Shown: positions 1 to 7,905 of the stretch, piece by piece
Layout of the letters: the number at the start of each line of letters is the position of its first letter
How positions within the stretch are numbered: position 1 is the stretch's first letter
NCBI RefSeq assembly: GCF_000147715.2
Contig: NC_017934.1
Span: 1,364,001 to 1,428,000, forward strand
Direction: 5' to 3'
DNA from: Mesotoga prima MesG1.Ag.4.2
Lineage (GTDB): Bacteria; Thermotogota; Thermotogae; Petrotogales; Kosmotogaceae
DNA length: 64,000 nucleotides
Translations under genes and position numbers: made by a program
The notes under the pieces: generated by a model
Told to the model about the DNA's origin: nothing
What the model saw: the letters and a program-made list of their open reading frames with translations, nothing else
The model's database searches: none

Positions 1-181
1 TAAAAGCATTGTATTCCATAATCACTCCTGGAAGCCAGATAAACAAGAGCCAGAAGTTCGACAATACGGCGGGCACAAAAATGATCACCAATCCAAGCGC
101 AATAACAATCAGACCCAGAAAGATCTGAGACAGTCCGCTCCCCTTCTTTGCAGTCTCTTTCTTCACATTCTCTTCTTCCAT
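1..181 (-). CDS. Small membrane protein, 3' end outside window
   Basis: The reverse strand reads from an ATG at 181 through 60 codons to the window edge without a stop. A ribosome binding site (GGGAGGT) lies about 9 bases upstream of the ATG. The N-terminus (MEEENVKKETAKKG) is charged and is followed by a hydrophobic stretch rich in Leu, Ile and Val that looks like one or two membrane segments. I do not recognise the family; the visible part fits a small DUF-type membrane protein. The gene is cut off by the window, so length and function are open. Confidence 0.6.
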   Translation of the reverse strand, partial: MEEENVKKETAKKGSGLSQIFLGLIVIALGLVIIFVPAVLSNFWLLFIWLPGVIMEYNAF

Positions 182-562
182 ACAAAGACCTCCCTTACGA
201 AATCCCCTCACGAATATAATACCTGATAATTCTGGATGTTACACTTCTGCAGCTCAAGAGTCACAGAAGAGTTAGATTCTTCCTCGAATTTACGCCTCGC
301 AGCAGACAAAGAGCAAAGTGCAGTCCCGAAGGCGAACTACTAAGATACAAACTGGACTATGAGGGTAAAAGTTCCAACGGAACGCATCCAGTCATTCAGT
401 CCAACAAATCAGATTCCAAACATCTCAGTGACAAATGACCGCAAAACCTGGATAATGGAAACGCGTACCTTGCAATTACATCTGTGACTCGATCCACTTC
501 TAGCTTCAAGAGCGGGGCGATACTGCCGATCGCCCCGTGCAATGTTTAGCAAAGAGACACTA
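182..562. other. Intergenic region, no gene seen
   Basis: No convincing ORF with a ribosome binding site is present on either strand. The short ORFs that exist are antisense to, or run into, the ABC ATPase gene. The only clear structure is the GC-rich inverted repeat at 513-537, next to the end of the ATPase gene. Confidence 0.5.
513..537 (-). terminator. GC-rich hairpin after ABC operon
   Basis: CGGGGCGAT and ATCGCCCCG form a perfect 9-bp stem with a 7-base loop, 26 bases beyond the stop of the ABC ATPase gene. There is no clear U-tract on the minus strand, so this is either a weak terminator or an mRNA 3'-end stabilising hairpin. Confidence 0.35.
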
Positions 563-1405
563 TCAAATCTTGAATCTAGGTTTGAACTCCTCTTCAAAAG
601 GCGCAAAGGCTTTCTTACTCTGAAGGTAACACAGCACGATCTCTTTGAAGTTTGGAAATCTGCCTGCCTCTTCATCAGTTCGGACCAGGGTTTCCTCACC
701 CGTAACACCTATAATCTCTCCTGAAGGTATAGTCTGCCCCTTCGGGATAATCCGGTGTGTTTCCTTGGCACCATCTATTGTGTCTGAATATAGCACCTTT
801 CCCTCAAGGACTACGGCAAAGGAACCGGCAATCTCCTCCAGATCGTAGATCTCGTGAGAGGAGATAATCATTGTTTTGCCCTCCTGAAGAACATAATCTC
901 TCAGTACACCCATCACTTCCTGTCTTATCACCGGATCGAGACTTTGAGTGGGTTCGTCAAGGATGAGCAGATCGGCTCCGCTAGCAACCGTAAGAGCTAT
1001 ATGGAATAAGGTTTTCATGCCCATTGAATATGTTTCAACTCTCTCGTTTAGATTGAACTTGTAATGCACGGCAAAACTGGTGAAAACCTTCTCTCGCCAG
1101 CCTGGATAAAGCATTCTCCACATCCTTAGGTAGTCCTCGCCGAGGAACCTCCTGAAGGTCAGGCGATCTTCCGTCATGACCGCTATCTTCTCCTTAATAC
1201 GCGATGTAACCTTCTCTCCAAATACCGTTAGCTCTCCACCTTCCGGAGCGATTTCTCCGAATATACAGCGGAGCGTCGTGGTCTTTCCCGCGCCATTTGG
1301 TCCGACTATCGCAAAGATATCTCCCTGCTCTACATTGAAAGAAATATCGTTCAGAACGGGCTTCGACGAGAAGGACTTTCTTAGTTTGTCTACAGAGACT
1401 ATCAT
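563..1405 (-). CDS. ABC transporter ATP-binding protein
   Basis: 280-residue cytoplasmic ATPase subunit of an ABC transporter. Walker A is GPNGAGKTT near residue 37, the signature is a degenerate SMGMKTLFHIALTVA stretch, and Walker B is LLILDEPT, followed by a switch His in SSHEI. The start is the ATG at 1405, because AGGAG sits 7 bases upstream and it overlaps the stop of the permease gene as ATGA; a longer ORF starting at 1480 has no such site. It is the last gene of a four-gene operon (membrane protein, GntR regulator, permease, ATPase). This layout resembles GntR/YtrA-controlled ABC systems of Firmicutes that respond to cell-envelope stress. The substrate cannot be read from the sequence. 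Confidence 0.9.
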   Translation of the reverse strand: MIVSVDKLRKSFSSKPVLNDISFNVEQGDIFAIVGPNGAGKTTTLRCIFGEIAPEGGELTVFGEKVTSRIKEKIAVMTEDRLTFRRFLGEDYLRMWRMLYPGWREKVFTSFAVHYKFNLNERVETYSMGMKTLFHIALTVASGADLLILDEPTQSLDPVIRQEVMGVLRDYVLQEGKTMIISSHEIYDLEEIAGSFAVVLEGKVLYSDTIDGAKETHRIIPKGQTIPSGEIIGVTGEETLVRTDEEAGRFPNFKEIVLCYLQSKKAFAPFEEEFKPRFKI

Positions 1406-1983
1406 TTCTGCACTCCTTTCTTGACGAATAGATAGTTTGCAACCAGCAACACAACTAGCGAAACGGCCCCACTGATCCAAACGTTACCTTCGTGGGCCGG
1501 GCTTGCATAGAAGTACGGATTGCTGAACCTGTTTCCGACACCTCCAGCTATCAAATCGGCAATCAGCACGAGGAATGGAATACCAAAGTTGTCTAGACCG
1601 GCCGTTACGCTTATCATTGAAACGGCATAATAGGCAGTAGAAAAACTTATGGAACCGATCACCATTGAAAGCCAGTAAACATTCATCGATGAGATTAGCT
1701 GAGCACCGAACAACGCCATTCCAATCACCTGTGTAACAACGCTCATCGCAATGAGAAAGAGATACGATATCCAGAACAACTCCTGGCGCGAGTACGGAAG
1801 CGCCAGCAGCGACCCAAGCCTCTTATGCTGAATATCTGATGGGAGAAGACTCATTGCCAATAGAAAGAGGAATATCATTCTCACCTGATAGAAGGGGATC
1901 AGCAATCCAAGGGAAAAGACGGCTATCCTTCCTGCCTTCTCACTGAACTCTTTCATAAAATAAGCTTCAATCTTTTCAGTCAT
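1402..1983 (-). CDS. ABC transporter permease-like membrane protein
   Basis: 193-residue integral membrane protein with roughly five or six hydrophobic segments and no soluble domain, fitting an ABC-2-type permease partner. The start is the ATG at 1983 (MTEKIEAYF): GAGGAGGT lies 8-9 bases upstream, whereas the in-frame TTG at 2001 has none. Its first codons overlap the end of the GntR gene by 8 bases, and its stop overlaps the ATPase start, so the three are translationally coupled. It is shorter than most ABC-2 permeases, so it may work as a dimer. Family assignment rests mainly on context. Confidence 0.75.
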   Translation of the reverse strand: MTEKIEAYFMKEFSEKAGRIAVFSLGLLIPFYQVRMIFLFLLAMSLLPSDIQHKRLGSLLALPYSRQELFWISYLFLIAMSVVTQVIGMALFGAQLISSMNVYWLSMVIGSISFSTAYYAVSMISVTAGLDNFGIPFLVLIADLIAGGVGNRFSNPYFYASPAHEGNVWISGAVSLVVLLVANYLFVKKGVQK

Positions 1984-2332
1984 TCTTCCATACCTCCTCA
2001 AGCAAAACCTTAGCCATTTGCAGATCTATTCCGTTTTTCTTCAATTCCCCTACGGTTTCAGATATCGTCTTCATTACTTCTCTGTTTATCGAATGTGCCG
2101 TCTTCACAAAATAGCCTACCCCATGTTCTGCCTCCACTAACCCTTCGAACTGCAGCCTTTCGAGTGATCTGATTACGGTGTTCATATTCACTCCGAACAT
2201 CGCGGCCATCTCCCTAACCGGGGGCAATTGGTCTCCGTTTTCTAGACGTCCGAGCATTATCTCCCTCTTAACTATGTTCATAATCTGTATATAGGCCGGA
2301 ACACCATCGTGTTTATCGATTTTTCCAAACAT
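1976..2332 (-). CDS. GntR-family (YtrA-type) transcriptional regulator
   Basis: 118-residue DNA-binding protein. Residues 10-75 form a GntR winged helix (IQIMNIVKREIMLGRLENG, then LPPVREMAAMFGVNMNTVIRSLERLQFEGL), followed by a short helical tail of about 40 residues instead of a ligand-binding domain. That architecture defines the YtrA subfamily. It follows the membrane-protein gene by 13 bases and precedes the ABC permease. The palindrome at 3406-3429, which overlaps the operon promoter, is the likely operator, giving autorepression (inference). The short tail probably serves dimerisation; the inducer is unknown. Confidence 0.9.
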   Translation of the reverse strand: MFGKIDKHDGVPAYIQIMNIVKREIMLGRLENGDQLPPVREMAAMFGVNMNTVIRSLERLQFEGLVEAEHGVGYFVKTAHSINREVMKTISETVGELKKNGIDLQMAKVLLEEVWKND

Positions 2333-2345
2333 GACATCACTTCTT

Positions 2346-3383
2346 TCAATACTTCTCAGTAACGACGCTCACCCTACCAGAGGTAATAAGTTCAAAGCCA
2401 CCACTCCCGGTGGGCATCAATAGATTGAGCGACCCGCCTATTCCCGAAACGTTCACCCGTCTGCTTCCGGTCCACGAATCGCTGAATTTTATCCTCCCGT
2501 TCACCACCGTTCCATGTATCGAAAGATTCTCGATTTTCGACGCATCCATAGAAAAGGCCAGTGCTACCCCGTTCTGCACGGTAAACTTTTCTGCCTCTAC
2601 ACTTCCCATGAAGGACAGCGAAGGTACATTCTCAATAATGATTTCTGGAGCTTTTAGGCTTCCAGTTATTGAGAGAGATGTTCCCTCAATCGAAATCATC
2701 TTGCTCGCCATGATTTCTCCCCTGATCTCTCCTGAGATAGTCTGAATTTCCATCTTCGCAACATTCACCTTGTCGTTCAGCCTCAAGAAAACCGTTCTAA
2801 ACTCCAATCTATCGAGTTCTGAAAGCGTTCCAATAGTAATTTGGGCAGTTGAGTTTTTCATATCATTGGGCATCGAGATCTGCAATCTTTCTCCATATCT
2901 GTTGATTTCGAGCTTCGATGGGATGTGGATCTTATCTGAGTTTTCATCGAAGCTAATCTCGAAACCAAGTCCAGAAAAAACGATTTCCTTTGCTCCATCC
3001 ACATACTGATCAGGCATATAAGTCTTATGATCTGAGCCTTTCCTGTTGTAGCCGCCTTCGTTATTGCCATAGTATTCGTAACCATCGTTTTCGATCCAGT
3101 TAAACCACTGAAGAATCGACGGGTCATCTATGAACCCGAGAGGCCAGTTGAGGCAATTCGATCCGATCCCATTTATTACACCCAAGGCTACTATCGGAAT
3201 AACAAGGAACAGAATACCGAGAGTTATGAGCAGCCATTTGAACTTCTTCAGGCTTAACGCAACTACAACAATTCCAGCAATAGCAAGGAGTATCTTGCCC
3301 GCTGTGAAAGGAATCAGCAAAGCCAAAAGGCCTAGCACTCCTGCCAATATTAGCTTAGTAATCGAAGGATACTTTTTATTCAC
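2346..3383 (-). CDS. Membrane-anchored protein with DUF4097-like beta domain
   Basis: 345-residue protein. Residues 10-75 hold about three hydrophobic segments. The rest (from about residue 130) is a long run of short beta strands such as KMEIQTISGEIRGEIMASKMISIEG, typical of 'toastrack' DUF4097/DUF2807-like adhesin domains found in envelope-stress proteins. The GTG at 3383 is the start: AGGAGG lies 7 bases upstream, while the other in-frame GTG at 3389 is only one base from it. It is the first gene of the GntR/ABC operon, directly behind promoter and operator. Its job may be envelope sensing or scaffold for the transporter; that is inference from context. Confidence 0.7.
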   Translation of the reverse strand: MNKKYPSITKLILAGVLGLLALLIPFTAGKILLAIAGIVVVALSLKKFKWLLITLGILFLVIPIVALGVINGIGSNCLNWPLGFIDDPSILQWFNWIENDGYEYYGNNEGGYNRKGSDHKTYMPDQYVDGAKEIVFSGLGFEISFDENSDKIHIPSKLEINRYGERLQISMPNDMKNSTAQITIGTLSELDRLEFRTVFLRLNDKVNVAKMEIQTISGEIRGEIMASKMISIEGTSLSITGSLKAPEIIIENVPSLSFMGSVEAEKFTVQNGVALAFSMDASKIENLSIHGTVVNGRIKFSDSWTGSRRVNVSGIGGSLNLLMPTGSGGFELITSGRVSVVTEKY

Positions 3384-3405
3384 CTGCACACCTCCTTAAT
3401 CATAT

Positions 3406-3429
3406 AGTGTTCTATTCCATTAGAACACT
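3406..3429. promoter_or_regulatory. Palindromic operator for GntR regulator
   Basis: Perfect inverted repeat AGTGTTCTA-(6)-TAGAACACT. It covers the -10 box of the promoter driving the membrane-protein/GntR/ABC operon. AGTGT/ACACT arms are of the kind described for YtrA-type GntR regulators, and the gene two positions down encodes such a regulator, so autorepression is the natural reading. Confidence 0.7.
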
Positions 3430-3447
3430 GGTCATCTACATTGTCAA
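3419..3447 (-). promoter_or_regulatory. Promoter of GntR/ABC operon
   Basis: On the minus strand: TTGACA (3447-3442), a 17-base spacer and TCTAAT (3424-3419), about 36 bases before the GTG start at 3383. The -10 box lies inside the 3406-3429 palindrome. Confidence 0.7.
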
Positions 3448-3539
3448 GTGCTACTTTTGGAAATTTCCCTTCGACTTTTGCTCTAATTCACTAACTTTGA
3501 ATCAGCATGGAGTTATATAGATTCGTTCCGGAAAACCGT

Positions 3540-4195
3540 GCTTCGGGGTCGGAGGTTGGGGGTTTGAAAGAGCAAAGGATCAGTCCCAAGTTGTGAGTTG
3601 TTAGACCGGGGTTGGGGGTAGCGGGTACGTGGTAGGAAAGAGTAACGGAACTCGTTCGCCGTTGAACGGTTCCCCGTTCTCCGAAGAATAAATATGAGCT
3701 GGATGCTGAAACAAGTTCAGATAATCTAAGTTGTTAAGTATAGAATTGGGAAAATTATGACAGTGAAAGGTCGAAAGGAACGTTATTTTTCAAAAGTTGG
3801 TGCACCATTTCCGCTGCATGACGAATTTAGACGTTTTCGAAATAACCATCGCTATTATTGCATTAATGACTTCTCAGTCCTCCCTCCCTTTGTCATCCCG
3901 AACTTGTTTCGGGATCTCGGTTTTCGAATATAACGTGGTTGGGGATAGCAGGTAGGGGGTTGGAAAGAGCCAAGTGAAACCGGTTCGCCGCCGTTGAAAA
4001 GTTCTCCGTTCTCCGAGTAGAATCTGCTATTCGTTCCAGAGCGAGAATCCGTTCTTCGTTGTTGGTTAAAGTCAAAAACCACAACACGAGATTTTGAATG
4101 GAGTCCACAATAACGGATTCCTGCACTCAGAGAATAGCGCGTCTTTAATCTCAAGCATTCGGTGAACCGTTGACGGTTTACCCGAGGCTCTTCTC
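3540..4195. repeat. Modular non-coding repeats, two tandem copies
   Basis: This gap holds no credible gene. It contains two head-to-tail copies of a modular repeat that recurs at about 10.3, 10.7 and 22.8 kb. Modules in order: a G-rich block (GTTGGGGGT... GAAAGAGC); GTTCGCCGTTGAA with GTTCTCCGTTCTCCGAAG (copies at 3654-3722 and 3983-4022); GCTGAAACAAGTTCAGAT; AGACGTTTTCGAAATA; and the palindrome TCATCCCGAAC-TTGTTTCGGGATC at 3893-3916. A separate inverted repeat AACCGT-TG-ACGGTT lies at 4165-4178 and recurs at 11664-11677. ORFs here only reflect the repeats. Confidence 0.7.
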
Positions 4196-4330
4196 GAAAT
4201 GTTCTTGCCCAGCCTTGCGTCCACGATTTCTTATCAGAATCACCTTCTCGAGATTCCTCTAATTTCTTCTGAATCTGCTATTCTTTGTTATGCTAAACTT
4301 ATTTATATAGCTGAGGAAGGGGAGGGTTGC

Positions 4331-5089
4331 ATGATTGATAGAAAGGAAGGAAGAGCCTTCTTAAGCAATAAGATCTGGGAAGAAGTGGATAGACAGCTTA
4401 AGAAAACAGATCAAATGGAAGGGAAACCTCAGCCTCCACTGGAAAAAAGCTCGGAGGGATATGAACTAATCAAACTGCCCGACCCGAACGCTGTTAACCT
4501 CCATATGAAAGACTTGAAGGAAATCATCTTTTCCAGAGAAAGCAGGAGAATATTCTCAGATGATAAGATCTCTCTTGAGTCGCTTTCATTTCTTCTCTGG
4601 TCCACACAGGGAGTCAAGGGTGTTCTGAAAAACAACTATGCGACACTGAGGACGGTCCCCTCAGCAGGTGCTCGTCACCCCTTCGAAACATACCTTTTCG
4701 TCAGACTTGTGAAGGGTCTCAAGAAAGGTTTATATCGCTACGTTGCTCTGTCTCATTCGCTAATCTTCCTGAAAGAAGGAGATTTCGCCAAAGAAGTGGC
4801 AGAGGCCGCTCTCGGTCAGAAGTTTGTCGGCCAGTGTGCAGTCACCTTTGTTTGGTCCGTCATTCCTTACAGAACAGAGTGGAGATACGACTTGACTTCA
4901 TATAAGCCGATTCTCCTGGATGCAGGTCACGTCTGTCAAAACCTCTACCTGGCGTGCGAGGCACTCAATTTAGGGACATGTGCTATTGCCGCTTACGATC
5001 AGACAAAGACAGACGAGTTAATCGGTTTGGATGGTTATGACGAATTCGCAATATACATGGCTCCAGTAGGAAAACCAAAGAAGTATTGA
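4331..5089 (+). CDS. SagB/ThcOx-type nitroreductase
   Basis: 252-residue FMN-dependent oxidoreductase of the nitroreductase superfamily, SagB-like branch. Features: SRESRRIFSDDKISLESLSFLLWSTQG near residues 60-90, the PSAGARHPFETYL motif typical of SagB/ThcOx proteins, and a C-terminal YLACEALNLGTCAIAAYD segment. The start is the ATG at 4331, preceded by GGGGAGGG; the ORF is open to 4199, but the upstream part lacks a binding site and lies next to repeats. No azoline-peptide biosynthesis partner (SagC/D, precursor peptide) is nearby, so this is a stand-alone member, probably a general flavin reductase. The natural substrate is unknown. Confidence 0.88.
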   Translation: MIDRKEGRAFLSNKIWEEVDRQLKKTDQMEGKPQPPLEKSSEGYELIKLPDPNAVNLHMKDLKEIIFSRESRRIFSDDKISLESLSFLLWSTQGVKGVLKNNYATLRTVPSAGARHPFETYLFVRLVKGLKKGLYRYVALSHSLIFLKEGDFAKEVAEAALGQKFVGQCAVTFVWSVIPYRTEWRYDLTSYKPILLDAGHVCQNLYLACEALNLGTCAIAAYDQTKTDELIGLDGYDEFAIYMAPVGKPKKY

Positions 5090-5104
5090 TTTTGAGTATC
5101 TCTC

Positions 5105-5121
5105 AACCAGAAAAGCTGGTT
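5105..5121 (+). terminator. Short hairpin after nitroreductase
   Basis: AACCAG-AAAAG-CTGGTT forms a 6-bp stem 15 bases after the nitroreductase stop. The tail (CTAGAAAG) is not U-rich, so termination is doubtful. Confidence 0.3.
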
Positions 5122-5170
5122 CTAGAAAGTATATCCAGAAAAGTGTTTGGAAGAGAGGAGAGGTATTTTC

Positions 5171-5504
5171 CAGTAGAATAAGTAGTTAGGGAGTCAGACC
5201 GTTACCCAGGTGAACTAAATGAGATCGTGCAAGTCCTCGGCGAGAAGAACTCTATGATATAAAGCCCTTCAAAATGCATGGAATTACACGCAAAGGTATT
5301 CTAGAACTAGAAGAAGAAAACAAACCCGAAAAGGAAGGAATTATGCGGGCATTGTTGTCAAAGATAATGGAATCAACTTCGGCAGACCGTTCTATTTTCA
5401 TCAACATTGATGCTCTGGCAGGAAAGATGAACATGATGAGATATGAAACGTTCGATGCTCTGAATTTCCTTCACGGGCGAGGGTCTAGTGAAGATTCGCT
5501 CTAG
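5171..5504 (+). pseudogene. Decayed small ORF, possibly a regulator remnant
   Basis: An open stretch from 5274 encodes 76 residues, with KEGIMRALLSKIME and a helix-turn-helix-like run (IDALAGKMNMMRYETFDALNF). Before it, in a different frame, 5200-5260 reads DRYPGELNEIVQVLGEKNSMI and then stops. The two pieces look like fragments of one decayed protein separated by a frameshift. No ribosome binding site precedes the 5274 ATG. It may also be chance coding; I do not recognise the family. Confidence 0.25.
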
Positions 5505-5537
5505 AATCTCCGAGTCATTACCAGCAGAATAGAGAAA

Positions 5538-5557
5538 GAAGCCAGTCTCCTGGCTTC
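5538..5557 (-). terminator. Terminator hairpin after two-component operon
   Basis: GAAGCCAG-GAGA-CTGGCTTC on the minus strand is a perfect 8-bp stem with a tetraloop, followed by TTTCTCTATTC. It lies about 210 bases beyond the histidine kinase stop and faces the right way to end that transcript. Confidence 0.6.
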
Positions 5558-5601
5558 CATTTGGGGATGATGAAAAGGGCATTTTTCACTTTCTCAGAAG
5601 C

Positions 5602-5654
5602 GGAGCCTGATTTACTATCGCTTTACCGGAGTAGCTTAATCATCCTCAGGCTCC
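5602..5654. repeat. Long-range inverted repeat
   Basis: GGAGCCTGA (5602-5610) and TCAGGCTCC (5646-5654) are perfect 9-base complements enclosing a 35-base loop. It sits between the histidine kinase stop and the 5538 terminator, so it would be part of the 3' untranslated RNA of that transcript. Confidence 0.45.
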
Positions 5655-5769
5655 CTCTTCGTAATTTGCTTTACCTACTCTGCGTACAGGGATGGAATCT
5701 ATGTGAATCTTCTATCGCTGCATCAAATTAACTATAAGGCTCTTACATTAGAGAACAATTAAACTATCA

Positions 5770-7152
5770 TTAGAGTTTTCTAATCTTCGAAGGTAGGCTT
5801 ACTTTGAAGGTAGATCCTTTTCCTGGAGAGCTTTTTACCGAGATAACGCCACCATGCGCTTTTACAATTTCCTTAGCAATCGAGAGGCCGAGACCTGTGC
5901 CTCTCGTTTGCGATCTTGCTCTGTCCACTCTGTAGAATCTATCGAAAATCCTCTCCATATCTTCTAACTGTATGCCAATGCCGTTATCTTCAACGATTAT
6001 CTCGATCCTCTCTTTAGATTCACTAAGTTTTGCCGCAATTCTTATCTTGCCGTTTTCAGGCGTGTACTTTATTGCGTTGTCCACAAGATTGAACACAGCT
6101 CTCGACAGATGTTTTCGATCACCTGCTATCTCTACGTTCTCCTGTAAGTCGGTTTCGATCTCGATATTCTTTTCCTTCGCGAGAACCATCATCGTTTCCA
6201 GAACCTCCCAGATTAGAGCGCTCACAGAAAAGACCGCAAATTCCCTTTTCGGAAGAGTATTCTCCAGCCTTGTAATAATTAGCAGATCGTCTATTACGCT
6301 GCTCAACCTCTCTATTTCGTTCTGAATCTGCAAAAGAGCACTTACATATTCCTCGGAACTGCGATCTCTATGAAGCGTAACATCCACTATGCTTCTGATT
6401 GCCGTTAGCGGTGTCCTGAGCTCGTGAGCGGCGTCAGATGTAAATTGTCTCTGTTTCTTCACAGATTCCTCGAGCCTTTCGAGCATTCCGTCGAATGTAC
6501 TGGCGAGATGACCCAGTTCATCATCCGGGAGGGTGAGATTCAACCTCTTATTGAGCTTTTCAACACTGATTTCCTCTGCGAGAAGCGTGATTCTTTCAAC
6601 GGGTTCCAGTGATTTCTTCGCCAAATAGAAGCCCCCAACTACTGCAAGAATGATTATTGTAGGGCCAATCAACATCATGAGCCTTGACAAACGAAACAGT
6701 GCAACCCTGACGCTTGAAAGAGATTCGCCCACTTGTATCCATCCCCATTGACCTATCTGCAGGGTGAAGATTCTCCAAACTCCAACGGAGGTCGAAACGC
6801 TTGAAAACTCTTTGTCAGTCAAATCTATCGAGGCTTTCAGTATTCCAAACGGTCCAAAACCCTCTACTATGCTTCCAGAATTGTCCATGAGTCTTACGGC
6901 AAAACCCTCTGCCAGAAGCCTGTTGGTTAGCGAATCCATTTCGACCGTCTTTTTGAATACTGGATAGTTCTGAACAATCTCTATGTTCGCCAATAGCTGT
7001 GAAGAGACAATTCTCAGCGAAGAATCTGTTTCGCTGTGCAGTTGAGCACTCAAAATCATGTAGATGAGAATGCTGAAAGCAAATAAAATCACACCAAGAA
7101 AGAGAACATACCAGAGGGTTAACTTTATCCGTATCGGAAGTAGTTTCTTCAT
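5770..7152 (-). CDS. Sensor histidine kinase
   Basis: 460-residue membrane sensor kinase. Two transmembrane segments (about 11-34 and 159-178) bracket a periplasmic sensor domain of about 120 residues. A HAMP linker follows (about 178-232), then HisKA with phospho-acceptor His243 in the H-box AAHELRTPLTAIRS, and a HATPase domain with N-box NLVDNAIKYTPENG, G1 DNGIGI and G2 GTGLGLSIAKEI. It starts 4 bases after the stop of the response regulator gene and is clearly its partner. The architecture resembles heavy-metal or envelope sensor kinases of the OmpR class, but the signal cannot be read from the sequence. Confidence 0.95.
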   Translation of the reverse strand: MKKLLPIRIKLTLWYVLFLGVILFAFSILIYMILSAQLHSETDSSLRIVSSQLLANIEIVQNYPVFKKTVEMDSLTNRLLAEGFAVRLMDNSGSIVEGFGPFGILKASIDLTDKEFSSVSTSVGVWRIFTLQIGQWGWIQVGESLSSVRVALFRLSRLMMLIGPTIIILAVVGGFYLAKKSLEPVERITLLAEEISVEKLNKRLNLTLPDDELGHLASTFDGMLERLEESVKKQRQFTSDAAHELRTPLTAIRSIVDVTLHRDRSSEEYVSALLQIQNEIERLSSVIDDLLIITRLENTLPKREFAVFSVSALIWEVLETMMVLAKEKNIEIETDLQENVEIAGDRKHLSRAVFNLVDNAIKYTPENGKIRIAAKLSESKERIEIIVEDNGIGIQLEDMERIFDRFYRVDRARSQTRGTGLGLSIAKEIVKAHGGVISVKSSPGKGSTFKVSLPSKIRKL

Positions 7153-7156
7153 TCTA

Positions 7157-7822
7157 TCAACCTAGCTTGTAACCGAATCCTCTCACAGTATTGATGAGTT
7201 TCGTAGGGAACGGGTCGTCTATCTTCTTTCTCAAATACCTGATGTAGACATCTACTACATTAGAATCACTGAAGAAGTCCTGATCCCAGACGCTTTCGGC
7301 AATCTGAGTTCTGCTCAACACCTGATGTGCATTCCTCGCCAAATGCTCCAAAAGGCGATACTCTTTTGGCGAAAGTTCTATCTCCTTGTCGCCACGCTTG
7401 ACGGTATGAGAAACGGTATCTATAGACAGATCGCTAACTCTCAGGACCCTGTCGAAACTTTCTCGGGGTCTCCTGAGCAACGCGTTCACTCTCGCAAGAA
7501 GCTCCTTGAAGGCAAAGGGTTTCACAAGATAGTCGTCCGCCCCAGTGTTTAGTCCCTTTACTCTTTCATCTACGGAGTCAAGAGCCGTGAGCATAAGGAC
7601 CGGAGTGTGGTTGCCGCTGGCTCTAAGTTCGCTGCAAACTTCAAACCCGTTTTTAATAGGCAAGAGAACATCCAGTATAATTACGTCATACGGATTGGAT
7701 GACGATAGTCGTATCGCTTCATTTCCATCCTTTGCGGAGTCAACTACGAATCCCTCTTCTCTCAAACCCTTTTGGAGAAAAGCAGATATCGTCTCTTCAT
7801 CTTCGACAATCAAGATTCTCAG
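7157..7822 (-). CDS. OmpR/PhoB-type response regulator
   Basis: About 221-residue response regulator: receiver domain (acidic pair E7/D8, phospho-acceptor Asp51 in VIILDVLLP, Lys in YLVKPF) followed by an OmpR winged helix (LSPKEYRLLEHLARN ... VDVYIRYLRKKID). The start is unusual. Alignment with the family puts Met at LRILIVED, which is a CTG at 7822 with GGAGGT 6 bases upstream; the nearest TTG upstream (7843) lies in the U-tract of a terminator. A downstream TTG at 7813 would remove the first beta strand. It forms an operon with the histidine kinase. There is almost no room for a promoter between the preceding terminator and the start, so read-through from the esterase gene is possible. Confidence 0.93.
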   Translation of the reverse strand: MRILIVEDEETISAFLQKGLREEGFVVDSAKDGNEAIRLSSSNPYDVIILDVLLPIKNGFEVCSELRASGNHTPVLMLTALDSVDERVKGLNTGADDYLVKPFAFKELLARVNALLRRPRESFDRVLRVSDLSIDTVSHTVKRGDKEIELSPKEYRLLEHLARNAHQVLSRTQIAESVWDQDFFSDSNVVDVYIRYLRKKIDDPFPTKLINTVRGFGYKLG

Positions 7823-7841
7823 AACTACACCTCCAGAAATC

Positions 7842-7867
7842 AAAAAACCGGAGGGGAGACCCTCCGG
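7842..7867 (-). terminator. Intrinsic terminator after esterase gene
   Basis: On the minus strand CCGGAGGG-TCTC-CCCTCCGG (8-bp perfect stem) is followed by TTTTTTG. It lies 39 bases past the esterase stop and only about 20 bases before the response-regulator start. Confidence 0.85.
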
Positions 7868-7905
7868 TCAATTCTAGCATCCCAAATCAGTATCTTGGAT
7901 CTATA

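Noticed and set aside
3855-4154. Two minus-strand ORFs of 77-99 codons
   Set aside because: They lie wholly inside the repeat modules, and similar ORFs arise in the 10.7-kb copies; they have no binding site.
4331-5089. Azoline peptide (streptolysin S-like) cluster around the SagB-type protein
   Set aside because: No SagC/SagD, YcaO or precursor peptide is nearby; the neighbours are repeats and a two-component system.
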